Below are positions 1-9,876 of a DNA stretch of 64,000 nucleotides, one piece after another; positions within the stretch are counted from its first letter, which is position 1, and the number at the start of each line of letters is the position of its first letter. The notes under the pieces were generated by a model, which had not been told where the DNA came from, searched no databases, and saw only the letters and a list, made by a program, of their open reading frames with translations. A program made the translations under genes and the position numbers. This DNA is from Schizochytrium sp. TIO01. Its lineage: Eukaryota; Sar; Bigyra; Thraustochytrida; Thraustochytriidae. The stretch is from assembly GCA_004764695.1 (NCBI GenBank), contig SMSO01000037.1, forward strand, positions 976,247 through 1,040,246. The letters run 5' to 3'.

Positions 1-411
1 CGGATTGGAGATCGCAAATATCCAGTTGACCCGACATCTCCTCACGAGTTGCCATGTCTTGTACAACAAGCTGCCTTACGCTGTCTTCAAATAGAGATGG
101 ACATTTATCGAAAACAGGCGGCGTCCAAAGCTCCTGTTCATTTCCCCGTAATCATTAACGATGATCAAGTGACCTTGCCGGGCGTTGGCACTGGCATGCG
201 CACAGCCAAAGGGCATGTAAACGTCCATCTAGAAGATGGGACAGATCTCACTCTGGATCGCTCGGCTAGTGTGCTAACTCATGCGGACCGTTCATATGCT
301 TTACTTCCTGGGATTGCCTCACCACAACTGCCGGTTTTGCCCGTGGAACTAAGGGGAAAGTTACGGCAAGCTCAGGCAGTTGTGAATCAGCTCCTAGAAA
401 GTCCTTCATGA
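1..411 (+). CDS. C-terminal part of a probable PLK4-like polo-box protein (5' end outside window)
   Basis: The frame is open from base 1 to the TGA at 409-411, so only about 136 C-terminal residues are seen. The last 80 residues resemble the third polo box of PLK4/SAK: a GVG motif, then a strand pattern GHVNVHLEDGTDL like the V-x-F-x-DGS/T-x-L strand of polo boxes, a second short strand, and a final helix (KLRQAQAVVNQLLES) like the closing helix of polo boxes. In that family the C-terminal polo box helps localise the kinase to centrioles or basal bodies. The kinase domain would lie upstream and is not visible, so the family call is an inference from one short domain. It converges with the minus-strand gene ending at 680. 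Confidence 0.45.
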   Translation, partial: RIGDRKYPVDPTSPHELPCLVQQAALRCLQIEMDIYRKQAASKAPVHFPVIINDDQVTLPGVGTGMRTAKGHVNVHLEDGTDLTLDRSASVLTHADRSYALLPGIASPQLPVLPVELRGKLRQAQAVVNQLLESPS

Positions 412-679
412 CACGAGTATAAGTATTGTAACCTACACCATTTGTAATCAAACCAACTTCAAGCAAACATATGGCGAATAAGAATTAAATTCAAAAGCAA
501 TGTTTTAGATTCTACTTTATAACAATATTGGAATGAAAGACATAGCCACCGACGATCAGGGAGGCGCAGCCAAAATTTACTCAAGCACAACTGCATTTGT
601 CGCACTCAATAAATGCTGTTTTCCCAAACTATTTCATCAGAAAAGCCAAGAAGCTGCAGTGATACAAAAAAGGCAACTG

Positions 680-2159
680 TTACGATCTTGCAGACAGGCC
701 AAGAAAGTCAGAACCAATAGCAGAACATAGATCGCGAAGGAAGTCCAAAACATCGAACTTGCTGATTTGCGTCTGCATAAAAAAAGTAACGCATTTTGTC
801 ACGACCGATCGAGGTGGTACAATTCTAAGTTTGAAGTTCAGATCAAAAATTCCCAAACGCTGGTCGAGCTCATTTGGTTTCTGCTCGTAGGGTTTCCAAT
901 TAATTTGTATGCTAAGATCTCGCATGAGCACCTTGCGAAAGGCTTCAAGGTTGAGGAATGGGCGCATTGCGATCAATGTCATTCGGTGATGCCCGGACAT
1001 ATATACTAGCTTGAAATCGAATTGTTCAGAGTCTCCAGGTTTAAGGCGCGGCAAATTGCTGAGCTCGAATGCGAGTTCTGGAAGCTTGAAAGTCGCACAG
1101 CCAAGCTCGTCGAGACGCACGTGAAGCGATATACGAAACATGAACGTGTTCCGCTTTGTGATGTCAAAAGGTACTTTGCAGAATTCCCCTTTGCTATCTT
1201 TGATTGGTGTTTGCGTTTCCTGGTCGAGCCAAAGCAGCTCGTTGCTACCTTTCCAAGGCACATGCAGTAAGTGTAAGGGAATATCGTTGGCCGCTACAGT
1301 GTCTGACTCTTAGCTGTACAAACATGGGTGCATTCTGCAGGTAGGCCTCCATATCATTATCGTTAGTTCGATCCACTGAGGCACCTGGGGCTTCAACTAA
1401 GGCATATGTTGCGCGTGCCATGTGCTGTACAATGTTTTCTAGAGATGGATACACGACCTTCAGTTGGCGAATGTTAATCATACCGGTGAACTCAAACCTG
1501 ACAGCGCGTGGCTTCATAGGATCTGTAGCTTTGATGTAAGACACATCTGAAGCTGTCTCATCCATAAACATTATTTTAGAGATCATCTCCCTTACAGCAG
1601 GGAACCCAAGCCCCAATGCTTTGGTAAGTGAAGGTGCAGTGAAGTCTGGCCGGCTGCCAGCCTGAATAAATACGGAACGTGCAGTGTGCTCTATAAAAGT
1701 GACGGAAGGAAAACCCCCAAACTGAAAGTTACCGTTCAAGTGATGCGCTCTGATTGTCTTGGACTTGTGTTTAGCAGTACCCTCTGCAAATGATGTTTTG
1801 GCCTGCATCTCACCAACCCCAAGGTGCTCAAGTTTAGCATCACGTCCAATCACCATTCCTTGATCTTTAGATACCGCCAAGTCAAATGTTTGAGTGCCAT
1901 CACCAAAGAAAAACGGCAACAATGCCTCTTGAAGAGCCTCTTTGCCATCCACCATCATGCTTACGCTACTTCCAAGACCTGCAAACATCTCACCAACAGG
2001 CTTGGCCATACCTACGCGTTGAATCTCCATCAAAATGCGCTGCACAATACCCTCTGGTGCACAAGGGTCCACCTTGCCAGGCTGCTCGGCAGTCTTCTGA
2101 ACTGTAGTAGCATTGTTTAGAGGAGGGACTGGTGCCTCTACAGGAACTGTCTCGGCCAT
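680..2159 (-). CDS. Unknown protein, two exons (or frameshifted)
   Basis: The first open frame runs from the ATG at 2159 to 1245, and a second minus-strand frame continues to the stop at 680. The second frame is open upstream of its first start codon as far as a TAA at about 1311, so the two belong together. The simplest model is one intron: exon 1 is 2159-1385 and exon 2 starts at about 1302 or 1308. Either acceptor keeps the frame and gives about 465 residues. I recognise no domain. The N-terminus is Pro/Ala/Thr-rich; the rest is an ordinary globular mix without membrane segments. A one-base frameshift at about 1310-1330 is the alternative to an intron. Confidence 0.6.
1303..1384 (-). other. 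Predicted intron of the 680-2159 gene
   Basis: On the minus strand the donor is CCAG|GTGCCT, a CTAAC branch-point-like motif lies about 17 bases inside, and the acceptor is GTCAG|ACAC (82 bases) or, six bases earlier, TAAG|AG (76 bases). Both join the two frames without a stop. Against the model, two earlier AG dinucleotides follow the branch motif and would normally be preferred. RNA reads across this site would settle it. Confidence 0.4.
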
Positions 2160-2282
2160 TCGAATGTATATAGGCTATTCGATGGGAGAATTTGAGGACA
2201 GCTTTTTGCAAATTTTATTCACGATGTCTTTTCGCACGAAGTTGCAACCCAAGTTTTTCTTCGGCTGCACAAAACGTATCAG

Positions 2283-2396
2283 ATGTACTGCTATTACTTT
2301 GTTTCGTTCTTGTTGTCAACCACGCTTGTGCTGTCTCTGACTGCAGACAACGAAGAGGGCCCAACTCCAATTGCGGTCGATCGCACCGTCGTTTAG
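2283..2396 (+). CDS. Possible small secreted-type ORF
   Basis: A 37-codon ATG-to-TAG frame, divergent from the gene starting at 2159. It begins with a short polar stretch, then a hydrophobic run (FVSFLLSTTLVLSL) and a plausible signal-peptidase site before TADNEEG. A strong donor-like AAGTAAGTG lies downstream at about 2459-2467, so this could be the first exon of something longer, but no partner exon was found. No homology is recognised, and a chance ORF is quite possible. Confidence 0.15.
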   Translation: MYCYYFVSFLLSTTLVLSLTADNEEGPTPIAVDRTVV

Positions 2397-4026
2397 GGTC
2401 TGCTGCAATCGGCAACGCTGTGGCTGGAGGTGTATATGCTAAATCGCACACCAAAGTAAAGTAAGTGAACAACTTGGGTTTAGCTTTCCTTTTGCTACAT
2501 TTTTAACCCACTCTACTACACTGTAAAGTACTAGTAACTAGGTGGCACCGCTTTTTATTTACCTTACTTTGCCTTTGTGCTTTTATTTAACATAGGTGTA
2601 TTTACTTCTCTTGCGCCATCCTGTTCGAGATTGTCGTGCATGCATACGACTACTTACGTGCGGCGTGTTCTAAAGTGTGGCGCCTTTCACGAGATTAAGG
2701 GATGATGGTGCTAGTAATCATCTTGCATCACCCTTCTTCTTAAGCTTGACAGGCAGTGAGACTGTCGATATGCATGGCGCTGAGAGCTCTGAGTGGCGTT
2801 ACCTTGGGCAGAGGTGTGTGGGAAAATGACGTCGATGATGATAAAATCGTGACTGTTTGCGAACAATTAGACTTCTTTTGCAACTTTGCGCGTATGCATT
2901 GCCTGAAAAGCTTGGTTGCGTTGCACTTGTTGCAAATGGAGAGCAGGCCTGAGCCTCTGTGAAAACTCACCAGAGTTTTAGCGGAATTATTAATGGGATG
3001 ATTATTCCAGGAAGATGAGCCATGCTGATAATCATGTTAGTTCTTGCAATTAATGCCGATGAAGCATAATTGGGCGTCAATCGATGAGAACTCAGGAGAG
3101 AGCGCGTTCGGATCTAGTACCTTTCAATGGTAGCAAAGACTCATAGAAGTTAGAACAAACAACCACGTTTTCTAAAGCACGGTGTGAGGATGGGATATCC
3201 AGAGGCAGCTCTACTTGCAGAAGAGAAGAGAAGTATATATTTTGAAGGAATAGTGTTCTAACTGCAGTCGAACCAACGTTGATGCGGTTTGTTTTCTAGA
3301 CAGCTTGCAGTCATTTTCTTCTTGCGAGGTAGGGAAAACAGGGGAGAGAGAGACGACCTTGTTATTTGATGCGTTCTGCCCTTTCAGTTTCAGCCGGATG
3401 CAGCATTGCAGTCATATGTATCGTTGTCAGCTTTCTTGCTAAAATTAGAAACAGAAAATTACCACAGGGTCTTCATTTTATGTTTATCGGCTACTGACAT
3501 GTTGTCACCTCACGGCAGCTATCGCAGGACCCTAACAGATATGTCACCAAAGAGATTACTATTATTATAAATTCGTTAAACGTGTAAACCAAGGGATAAT
3601 TGATACATGATAGATGTTAAACTTGAGGTAGTAAACCAGTCCGCTGGTACACTTGTCATCATACCTGACCTTTGCTTATCAATATAACCGTAAGCTAAGG
3701 CATATCGTCATAGTACGAGCAGCAGGATCTCTGAATGGTCCGACATTTTTTAATACACATGTATCTATGGTATGCTACACTCCGCATCATCTATTAATCA
3801 GTTAGGCTGATCTATTCAATTGTGACCATCTTTTGCAAAGGACGGACTCGGGTAAGTTTACAACTTCACAGAAGTACCCGATAGCGTGCATACTCCCTTC
3901 TACACGTTCAATCGCACAATTGTACTGCACTGGGGACGGGTCGTGACAAAGGCTGTAGACCAAAGCAGACGACTCGCTAAACGACTCGAGGAGAATAGGT
4001 GCAGTTTTACTTGTAGGTTCAACGCG
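2397..4026. other. Gene-free stretch
   Basis: No convincing coding region is seen. It holds the donor-like AAGTAAGTG near 2460, scattered short chance ORFs (for example 2756-2962), and AT-rich sequence. The frame of the thioesterase is open upstream to 3886 but starts there with GTG and has no ATG before 4027, so 3886-4026 is treated as 5' untranslated. Confidence 0.5.
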
Positions 4027-4650
4027 ATGGCCTTTGTTAGCTCAACACCAGAGTTGGACCTAGCTCTGCTGCAGGCAACAACAAGCGTCATGGACAAGAT
4101 GACAAAGCTACGCTCAAGTTTCATCGAAACGAGGAACCACTCATGCGACATAGTCATGGAGAAAGGACGCGTGAAGAATGCACAAGCTCTGATGAGTTTT
4201 ACTGTTGAAGCAAATACTTTGAACGCGGGGGGGAATCTCTTTGGAGGTTACGTCTCGTCTCAAGCAGACACAGCAACGGCGCGGCTTATGCTTACCTGCA
4301 ACTTGCGGGCAGAGCGCATGTTTATACCAACCATGAGCGTTGCACTGAATGTTGAGTTCCATAACGGTGCATCCCATGGAGAAGAGGTCTACATGATCGT
4401 CACTGTAGAGCGCGTAGGCAAGAGCATTGGATTTACGTGTGCTAATTTTTATCGAGGACACCCTTCCAACGGGGTTCTTCTCTATAAGGCCCATCACCAA
4501 GTCATCATTTCCCGGGGTTCAGCCGTAATGGCAGACCGTATTAGGGAAAATGATCCAGATAATAATGGCAAGGTGGAAGCGGCATTAGCGGCATATGAAA
4601 AATTAGATGCGTCAATCGTGCTCCCGCCTCAGGCGCATGCATCGCTTTAA
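4027..4650 (+). CDS. PaaI/ACOT13-like hotdog-fold thioesterase
   Basis: A 207-residue protein from the first in-frame ATG. The core looks like the PaaI/ACOT13 acyl-CoA thioesterase family: EANTLNAGGNLFGGYVSSQ followed by ADTATA corresponds to the N-x-x-G-x-x-HGG helix with the conserved Asp, with the usual His of HGG replaced by Phe. The strands TMSVALNVEF, EEVYMIVTVERVGKS and KAHHQVII follow in the expected order. Members hydrolyse acyl-CoA thioesters; the substrate cannot be read from the sequence. The N-terminal 60 residues are a family-unlike extension of mixed charge. It converges with the enolase-like gene, 164 bases apart. Confidence 0.7.
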   Translation: MAFVSSTPELDLALLQATTSVMDKMTKLRSSFIETRNHSCDIVMEKGRVKNAQALMSFTVEANTLNAGGNLFGGYVSSQADTATARLMLTCNLRAERMFIPTMSVALNVEFHNGASHGEEVYMIVTVERVGKSIGFTCANFYRGHPSNGVLLYKAHHQVIISRGSAVMADRIRENDPDNNGKVEAALAAYEKLDASIVLPPQAHASL

Positions 4651-4691
4651 AACTACTAAACTTAGTCGAATGCACCTAACTTTGAAAGAAA

Positions 4692-4697
4692 AATAAA
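4692..4697 (+). promoter_or_regulatory. Candidate polyadenylation signal
   Basis: AATAAA lies 42 bases after the thioesterase stop in the short spacer between two convergent genes. The position suits a poly(A) signal; use is not shown. Confidence 0.35.
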
Positions 4698-4814
4698 TGA
4701 AAAACGTCACAATGATATTTCATAGTAGGTGAGGATAAAATCTTACAAACTTCGTTTTTCACTATCATCTAAGTGGATCTGTATTGGTTTTCAACTATGA
4801 CTAAAGAGTGGTAC

Positions 4815-5921
4815 TCACCGTCCATCGAGAATAGCTTCAAGCTCGCAAAGGTGCTTTGCAAACGGGCCTTCAAAGTCGGCCACAGAGACTGCTGCTACAG
4901 ATTGAGAGAGAGCAAGGTGAGCAAGAAATTCTTGCATATCCTCAGACTCCTTCTCAGCGTTCCAGATCATAGAAGCAACACCTTCGAACTCGCGCACGGC
5001 ATCGAATGCATCAAACGCCGCGGTGACTGTTCCAAGAGAGTTAATGTCGATTACTGCACTGTTCACGATACCAGAGTCCAGTGTGGCGCGAATAGTGTCC
5101 ACAGAGTTGTATAGGCTCTTGCCGCCGCAAATCTGGAGGTGCTCGCCTACAGCAAGGGTAAGAGCAAGTCCTTCTTCGGGATCCACATCGTTCATTTGTA
5201 AGAGAGCAACAGGAAATTTGTTCATAAACTCAACAAGCTGCTCGCGATCTTCGATTCTATCGAGGTGAACCCCAAGAGCGACCTCCCCAAGCATGTCGTT
5301 CGTCTTCAAAGGGCGCATGAGAGCGCGAAGCTGCGCCTTCAGGCTTTTTGTTTGGTCCTCATTGATACTCAGGTTTTCCGTGAGGTTCTGGAATCTTTTG
5401 ATGCCATCTCGAAAGCAAGCGTCTCCGAAAGGGATAATAGAGACCATCGGTAGCTCTGGTAAGATGCCAATCGGCATTGGCATCTGCAGAGAATCTTGCT
5501 TGCCGATCGTAGCCAGATATCCAGCGAGTTTGCGCCCAGAAGCACCTGCTCCAAGTTTGGCGACCGCTACCGAGACACCCAAAATTGCTCCAGGAGTAAA
5601 TTCCGAACGATCTTCTGTTCCGTCAAGAGAGCACAACAGGTTGTCAATACCTCGTTGATCTGTGGGGTCTAAGGCACCAATTTTGGGAGAAATCTCGACC
5701 TCGAGAGCCTCTACAGCGCGGTCAGGGTTCTTTTCGCGCACAATGGCAGAGTACTTTTGACTTTGGTCATCTTGGTTGGTCTTGAGGGTCACTTCGAGTG
5801 CATTCTCTCCAATCTTGCGGCCCTCCACACCCGTCACACGAAGTGAAAATGCTCTGCGGGACGTACCAGACGCAAAGGCGCGCGCCCGAGGTGCTGTTGA
5901 TCTGAAGGTTCCGCTCAACAT
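4815..5921 (-). CDS. Mitochondrially targeted enolase-like pseudoenzyme
   Basis: A 368-residue protein from an ATG at 5921. Residues 1-27 are Arg/Ser/Ala-rich without acidic residues, a typical mitochondrial presequence. The rest follows enolase in order: LDPTDQRGIDNLL and LDGTEDRSEF then TPGAILGVSVAVAKLGA (residues 84-124) match the enolase N-domain, INSLGTVTAAFDA (293-305) matches the NQIGTVTEAI segment, and 340-366 matches the C-terminal helix. Real enolases are about 430 residues. Here the substrate loop (GASTG) and GDEGGFAP are absent, IEDP is LQMND, GDDL is CGGK, the catalytic Lys before VNQIG is Asp, and SHRSGETED reads as NAEKESED. Metal binding and catalysis should therefore be lost. 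A structural or regulatory role is inference. Confidence 0.75.
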   Translation of the reverse strand: MLSGTFRSTAPRARAFASGTSRRAFSLRVTGVEGRKIGENALEVTLKTNQDDQSQKYSAIVREKNPDRAVEALEVEISPKIGALDPTDQRGIDNLLCSLDGTEDRSEFTPGAILGVSVAVAKLGAGASGRKLAGYLATIGKQDSLQMPMPIGILPELPMVSIIPFGDACFRDGIKRFQNLTENLSINEDQTKSLKAQLRALMRPLKTNDMLGEVALGVHLDRIEDREQLVEFMNKFPVALLQMNDVDPEEGLALTLAVGEHLQICGGKSLYNSVDTIRATLDSGIVNSAVIDINSLGTVTAAFDAFDAVREFEGVASMIWNAEKESEDMQEFLAHLALSQSVAAVSVADFEGPFAKHLCELEAILDGR

Positions 5922-7014
5922 TGTCTCGAAGAGTTCTTGCTTTGCTATTGCTGCAGCCTCAAATCCTACTCCTATTTTACTTATTTATTTTTTAATAAAT
6001 AACATTATGTTCGTTCTATTATTTATTTTAATCATAAATTTGGTTTTAGCTTTTCTTGTTTACTTCACTAGATGAAGTAGTAAGGTTCGGAGAACCAGCT
6101 CAAAAGGACGTACATGGTACAATGAAACGCAAATAGCTCTGCAAAGCCTTGCCACGTGAGAACTGAAGCAATCAAAGCCATAATAGTTATGTGAGGTATG
6201 CTCTGCGTTGTGATGATATGGCAAAAGAGGATCTCAAGGATCTAAGGAACCCAACTTCAAGCTTGCTTTGACTAAAGCAAGAATGTTGATGCTTGCTCAC
6301 ATTGTATCTCTATCCACAATTGGATGGAATCCTTTACTTCCGTATTAGAAACCTGACCTCGAGTGAGCTTTGAAATTGCTTATTCAGAGTCATTAAAGCG
6401 GCTCCTTGCTTGCACATGCATGCACTTAAAAAAAAAGTAGCCAGATACACATCAACCTCAGTGAAATTATCAGGTTTCACGATTGAACCCTTGCTCAGTA
6501 CTATCTAATTTCTATCTCAATAGCTCAAGTTTGGCCATGGCAACATTTCTTTCAGTTTTCTTCATCCAAAAGCATGTAAAAGAGCATGAGGTAATTCCAG
6601 ACTCGTGCGCATTTGTACGCAAGTTCCCTGTCATTCCACATTCACGCTTACCAAGAGTCTTATGTTCTAGCCTTCGAAACCACCAGGGTCCTCGATGTTT
6701 TCCTCCTTGGTTACATAAACTCTAACTTTGTTCGGGTCCATCTTCAATTCCTCAAGTTGAAGGATTCTTCAACTTCAAGGCGATAGGTACCTACCTACCC
6801 ACCTACTAAGTAGGCAGATGCTGCGATGATAAAGAACTTCTCATTCCGTTTAGTGTCGAGAATGTCCCCCAGTCTAATGTAAACGGTAGGACTGACTAAG
6901 CCCGGGTAGATGTGATTGAGAGCATCCTTTTTCTTTCATTTCATTCCCTGTGTTGGCTACTAATAATAGCGCGTATAGCAAATGGCTACTTTGTAGGTAG
7001 TAGTTTTACTTAGC
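5922..7014. other. Divergent intergenic region
   Basis: It separates the head-to-head enolase-like and first reductase genes. An AT-rich block (about 5970-6070) lies just upstream of the enolase-like start. A GTACCTACCTACCCACCTAC run is at about 6787-6806. No gene is seen; 6483-6725 is an unsupported chance ORF. Confidence 0.5.
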
Positions 7015-8232
7015 ATGGAGCAAGAGTGTAAGAGAGAGATCATCTTCTGCTCGCAGCAAATCCGAATTGCAGTTGGAGGTTGTCGGCGTGATCTTTGTGA
7101 CCTTTTCAGGCTCGGCGTATCGTTTTTGAGGTGTGGAGGGCGCTGGGTTTGTGCGGAGGCCTTGCGGACTGGAACGATGGTGCACGTGGGAGTTGTGGGC
7201 GCAGGTGCTGTTGGGGCTTTCGTGGGAGCACGCCTTTTGGCTGGAAACACTGGCGAAGGAGCGCTTGCCGACCTCAAGGTGACTCTGGTGGGCAGACAGT
7301 CGCTGATCGATTGCTTCAGGGGCAACGGGAACGTGCTCGTGACTCATACGAGCAATGGAGAGGTTTGCAGACACCCGGCCAGCAAAGAATTTGTGGTGTC
7401 AGATCAGATTGCCGATGTGGCGGACGCAGATATCATTTTGGTGGCCGTCAAGGGCGCACACACTGAAGATGTGGCACATAGCTTGCGTAAAGTTCTCCCT
7501 AAAGGCGTGCCAAAGACCATCTTTTCTCTGCAAAATGGAGTAGCAAACGCGCACATTCTCAGCAGCATCATTGCCGACAAAAACGTGACTGTCTTGCCCG
7601 CAAGTGTAGTGTTCAATGTTGTGTGGAGTGGGGCAGACTTTGCCCAACGAACTCCTGGTGAAATCTTCATTCAGGATGGTCCACATGCGGCTCTCTTTGC
7701 ACGTCTCGCACGCCGTGGAAGTATCCCAATTCAGGTAGAGCCTGACCTTACTGCTGTACAGTACGGCAAGCTCTTAATCAATCTCAATAACGCAGTCAAT
7801 GCACTCGGGGGGATTCCTATCGTTGCAACCTTTAAGGACCCTCATTTGCGTAAAGTTGTCTCTATGTGCATCTACGAGGCAATTGATGTGTTCGACCGTG
7901 CAGGTATCCCCATGAAAAGTCCCAAAAGAGATGCGTCAATTCGTGTGTGGCCGCGCCTCTTTGGTCTTCCCGACCCCCTCTTCAATGCCATCTTTGATAT
8001 TGTCATCAAAATGCACCCTGCGGCGAAAACCAGCATGCTCCAGGACCTTGAGCGTGGCCGTCTAACTGAGATTGATCTTCTGAATGGTGAGGTGGTCCGT
8101 GTTGCCAAGGAGCATGGCTTTGAAGAGCCAAAGGTCAACGCTATTCTTGTCAAGCTCATCAAGGAGGCTGAAGCTAACGGTGGTACTCCAATGATGCCTG
8201 GACCCGAACTGTATGACCTTGTGACTAAGTAG
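7015..8232 (+). CDS. Ketopantoate reductase family protein, copy 1
   Basis: A 405-residue member of the PanE/ApbA 2-dehydropantoate 2-reductase family, which reduces ketopantoate to pantoate with NADPH in pantothenate and CoA synthesis. The Rossmann motif GAGAVG follows VHVGVV just after an internal Met at base 7177. The family Lys is in QYGKLLINLNNA, and the C-terminal domain shows SMLQDLERGRLTEIDLLNGE with the conserved Glu and Asn. Relative to copy 2 it has 54 extra N-terminal residues, Cys- and Arg-rich. These could be a targeting peptide, or translation may start at 7177. It is the first of three same-strand paralogues. Confidence 0.8.
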   Translation: MEQECKREIIFCSQQIRIAVGGCRRDLCDLFRLGVSFLRCGGRWVCAEALRTGTMVHVGVVGAGAVGAFVGARLLAGNTGEGALADLKVTLVGRQSLIDCFRGNGNVLVTHTSNGEVCRHPASKEFVVSDQIADVADADIILVAVKGAHTEDVAHSLRKVLPKGVPKTIFSLQNGVANAHILSSIIADKNVTVLPASVVFNVVWSGADFAQRTPGEIFIQDGPHAALFARLARRGSIPIQVEPDLTAVQYGKLLINLNNAVNALGGIPIVATFKDPHLRKVVSMCIYEAIDVFDRAGIPMKSPKRDASIRVWPRLFGLPDPLFNAIFDIVIKMHPAAKTSMLQDLERGRLTEIDLLNGEVVRVAKEHGFEEPKVNAILVKLIKEAEANGGTPMMPGPELYDLVTK

Positions 8233-9876
8233 AAATACCATTTTAAATTAAATATTCGTCATTCTCCTGTGCGTTAGTAACTCATTTCTGCATTGGCATT
8301 GTCAATTCACAGGGGTGGGCGGCCACTTGATTCGTCGAGAATTACGATCTGGAGCCTTTTCTACTACTCTATCTACTTATATAAAACGTAGCCATAGAAA
8401 CCCTATTTTCTTGATGAAATTCGTAGCAACAGCAACAATTTTCCCTCCAGAACGAGAACTTTAAGGTTCACGATTTAGCGATCACAAAAATAGAGTCTCT
8501 AGTGTTTACTACTGCTTCTCTTTTTCTTTTTTTAAAATTAATTTTTTTAGACAGACAGCTCATTTACAACATCGATATTCGAAATACTAGTAGACATTAC
8601 TAGCATGCATCTCCAAAGATAAACTTGCTACAGTAAGATTTGCATTCAATGATCAGAGACTTTTCTTCTTTCTCATATGGATAGCAAGTTTTGTGTTGAC
8701 CGGATGGGCACCGAAATAGAATCTTATATGGTTGCTATAAATCGTTCTTCTCATGTATCTGCTGTCCGTTTTTCATTAAACCACCTTTGCGGGTTGCGTC
8801 CTTGAACATGAGAATATATGAGGGGAAGAAAATAAATTCGTTCGCCGCCATTCATCCCTGATGAGACCACGTTGGCTAAGTTACTCTCAGCCTCAGGGCT
8901 TAAGCTGCCCCGTTTTCTCAAAATGCTACTCCAAGGCAGGCCTGCTCCAATCCGCCTTTGCCTCGCAACCGCTCAAAGCCTGTCATTGAGACACATGCCT
9001 ACATCGTGGTAGCGCCAGACTCGTGTCCCAGCAGCAGTTCATCCAGGCACTCCTACTGAAGCTACGACGGCACAAATGTAGTGCAGTGTGACTTTGTCTC
9101 TGCGTGCCTTCGCTCGGATCGTGGACATTCCTTGTGGCCCATCGTTTACGTTGAAAGGCTGCGCTGCGCTGCGACGATTTATGGTTGACTATCGAGAGCA
9201 GCAGCTGCTGGCATATAAGGCAGGGGGACTCATGGGATGTGTTCCGCCTACTCGTCTGGTTACTTTGGACCGTCACAAAAAAAAAGCGCTTCTTCGTTGA
9301 TAAGGCTTTTTTAGACGGAGATGTAAGTTCTATAGAGCAGCGACAGCAATGAGACTTCGTCATCACGAATGACGCTCTGCGATCCGCTCGCAAGAGACCC
9401 TGAACTCCGTGTGAGGGCGTCACGAAAGGAGGTTCTTCTCACGCGTATTTTTGCCGTTTGATTGATTCGCTTGGCGTCTTTTTGTATCCGTGTTGTCGCG
9501 GCTGCAGGAGAGATGCGCGGGTGCACTTTGTGATCGCGAATTCTCTCACGAACTCCTACAGGGTTGTGCTTAAGCAAAGAGTAGTTTTTCCATCGTGCGT
9601 TTTCCATAACAAAGTCTTTGGCAAGTCTAGGGGCATAGAACTCGCATACGTGATTTTCTAAGATATAATGAATTTTGGTGAAACGAGCATGACACGGCAG
9701 ATGATGCGGCCCTTATGCTGAAGTATATTATGACGTACAAAGTGAGAATTTGATACACATGGGATATAAAAATGCAGAGTAGGATGAATGATCAAGCAAA
9801 AACCAAACCTCAAACTCGAAAGCAAACCAGCCGAAGAACATCAAGTGATTGAACCAACTTCTATAAAGTAATCAAC
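8233..9876. other. Spacer between reductase copies 1 and 2
   Basis: No gene is recognised. The frames at 8983-9423 (minus) and 9311-9607 (minus) overlap each other, have no domain, and look like chance. The last 110 bases hold the promoter of copy 2. Confidence 0.5.
9764..9772 (+). promoter_or_regulatory. TATA-box candidate of reductase copy 2
   Basis: ATATAAAAA lies 105 bases before the ATG at 9877, in a stretch otherwise free of such motifs. The spacing suits a core promoter with a 5' leader of about 75 bases. Confidence 0.4.
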
